Below are positions 62,894-64,000 of a DNA stretch of 64,000 nt, piece by piece. Made by a program: the position numbers and the translations under genes. Position 1 is the stretch's first letter; each line of letters starts with the position of its first letter. A model generated the notes under the pieces. That model ran no database searches and was not told where the DNA came from. It saw only the letters and a program-made list of their open reading frames with translations. Origin of the DNA: CAYJGJ01 sp964367585 (lineage in GTDB: Bacteria; Bacillota; Clostridia; Peptostreptococcales; Anaerovoracaceae); the NCBI GenBank assembly GCA_964367585.1, contig CAYIYH010000007.1, forward strand, positions 1-64,000, given 5' to 3'.

Positions 62894-64000
62894 TTATTCA
62901 CTAAATACACTGCCACCAATGAATTCTCTTAGGATCGAATGGTTCACAATTACGCTGTCGTCTTCGATAATATCGAAAGGCTCTAAAAATCGCAATAATC
63001 TTTCCGCGTCCGCATATTCTTCTTCATCTTGCGTGATTTCCTCAAGCAACGGTTTTGCATATTTCTTCAAGACCGCGAGTTCGTAAATGTGTGTGGAATT
63101 TAAAAATACATCCGCCTTACCGTTATATGGGAAAATATTAATATCCTCACCTGCACGCACTTTTGGCCACTCTGCAATCGTTTGTCTAGCACTTTTTCCT
63201 CTATACTTATAGTCCCTAACCATGCGCCTATACATTCTCGCCTCCGTCGTAGGAATTCTATTAACTGGGTCGATGTTTAATTGAGTGAGAGGACTTATAT
63301 ATATCTTAAACTTTTCGTTTTCATCGATTTGCGGTGTCATGTCGTCGTTAAGCGCATGTATTCCCTCTATGATTATTGGTTGCTTGCTGCCAACTTTTGT
63401 TATCCTATGTCCATATTCTTTGCAACCTGTAATAAAGTTAAATCGAGGCAAGTCGACTTCCTCACCTGCTAAGAGACTATTCATGTGCTTGTTGAAGAGG
63501 TCTACATCTATAGCAGACAAGTTTTCAAAGTTCTTTTCACCATTTTCATCTACAGGTGTTTGTGTTCTTTCCAAAAAATAATCATCTGTTCCTAAGTAAA
63601 GCGGTTTTGCACCCAAGATTTTTAAATGGAGAATTAATCTATGAGATGATGTGGTCTTACCCGAAGAAGATGGTCCTGCCAAAAGAATTATTCTTTTGTT
63701 TTCTTTTATTATTCTATCGGCTATTTGAGATATGCGCTTTTCATGCAGTGCTTCCGATAATTGAATCAACTCTTTGCTTTTTCCCTTTGCTATTTTTTTG
63801 TTCAAGTCTTCTACGTGTTCTACACCTAGCAATTCTCCCCACATCGTTTGTTCGGCAAAAGTATCGTATAGCTTGGGTTGATCCTCATATTCTGGCATCT
63901 CATCGGGACTACTAGAATAAGGGAATCTTATCAACAAGCCTCCTTTATACTTTCTCAATTCAAACATATATACATAATCCGTAGTTGGAACGAGCAGTCT
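62894..64000 (-). CDS. Uridine kinase-like nucleoside kinase (5' end cut by window edge)
   Basis: At least 368 residues, open to the edge. The frame upstream of the first visible Met (63967) continues RLLVPTTDYVYMFELR, which matches the middle of the roughly 550-residue clostridial kinases that carry an N-terminal TGS/threonyl-tRNA-synthetase-like domain. The start is therefore off the window. The phosphoribulokinase/uridine kinase domain has the P-loop AGPSSSGKTTSS, LGTDDYFLERTQTP, LPRFNFITGCKEYGH and IIEGIHALND. It likely phosphorylates a nucleoside. Uridine is a guess from the family name. Confidence 0.85.
   Translation of the reverse strand, partial: RLLVPTTDYVYMFELRKYKGGLLIRFPYSSSPDEMPEYEDQPKLYDTFAEQTMWGELLGVEHVEDLNKKIAKGKSKELIQLSEALHEKRISQIADRIIKENKRIILLAGPSSSGKTTSSHRLILHLKILGAKPLYLGTDDYFLERTQTPVDENGEKNFENLSAIDVDLFNKHMNSLLAGEEVDLPRFNFITGCKEYGHRITKVGSKQPIIIEGIHALNDDMTPQIDENEKFKIYISPLTQLNIDPVNRIPTTEARMYRRMVRDYKYRGKSARQTIAEWPKVRAGEDINIFPYNGKADVFLNSTHIYELAVLKKYAKPLLEEITQDEEEYADAERLLRFLEPFDIIEDDSVIVNHSILREFIGGSVFSE

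Overview
The window is AT-rich DNA from a low-GC, Gram-positive anaerobe, most likely a member of the Clostridia (Lachnospirales-like). I infer this from several things: strong AGGAGG-type ribosome sites and TTGACA/TATAAT promoters; WhiA, Lit-type lipoprotein acyl-transferase, LCP wall-assembly and YesN/YesM-type signalling proteins; a PSTG-type sorting signal; a lone 3-aminobutyryl-CoA ammonia-lyase; and a dense set of cyclic-di-GMP enzymes. It looks like ordinary chromosome. I see no prophage, CRISPR array or intact insertion sequence. Both ends cut genes: rimO on the left and a uridine-kinase-like gene on the right.

Layout. Positions 1-6.9 kb hold rimO, ftsK, asd, fba and a short MltG-like membrane protein, all on the minus strand. 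From 7 to 13.4 kb come an APC amino-acid antiporter, a divergent pair of metabolic enzymes, and a cyclic-di-GMP pair (a GAF-PAS-GGDEF cyclase with an EAL phosphodiesterase). From 13.5 to 21 kb lie a three-gene ABC-2 transporter behind a 20-bp palindrome, several small accessory genes (a DUF1905/DUF1697 fusion, a SnoaL-like protein, DUF2200, DUF1848), two tRNA genes and a winged-helix/iron-sulfur protein. Rho and its leader are at 22.1-23.6 kb, followed by a membrane-bound diguanylate cyclase. From 34 down to 26 kb runs a housekeeping run: tadA, an Ig-like protein, ispE, whiA, lit, ruvA, ruvB, queA, truA. From 34 to 44.6 kb there are a radical SAM gene, a GGDEF-EAL protein, gap, an LCP protein, kal, a lipoprotein and a 1120-residue wall-anchored surface protein. 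From 45 to 50.3 kb lies a two-component system with two binding lipoproteins but no permease. From 60.2 down to 50.4 kb is a complete branched-chain amino-acid operon (ilvB-ilvN-ilvC-ilvD-leuA-leuC-leuD-leuB), and the right end carries a zinc-ribbon membrane protein, a glyoxalase, a lipoprotein and the partial kinase.

The most notable signals are regulatory. The ilv-leu operon has a leader peptide with the residue run LVLVVLNII, a terminator, and an antiterminator pairing I could draw by hand. That is ribosome-mediated attenuation rather than the T-box control usual in Firmicutes. The rho gene has a 34-codon upstream ORF whose stop codon lies inside a terminator-like hairpin. Three exact 21-bp-spaced TATCTTCGGA boxes overlap a promoter in front of the two-component system. 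Two GC-rich structured intergenic elements (near 10.6 kb and 26.9 kb) look like uncharacterised RNAs. Many starts were moved inward from the longest ORF because a Shine-Dalgarno sequence selects the inner codon. All functional calls rest on motif recognition by eye, with no database search.
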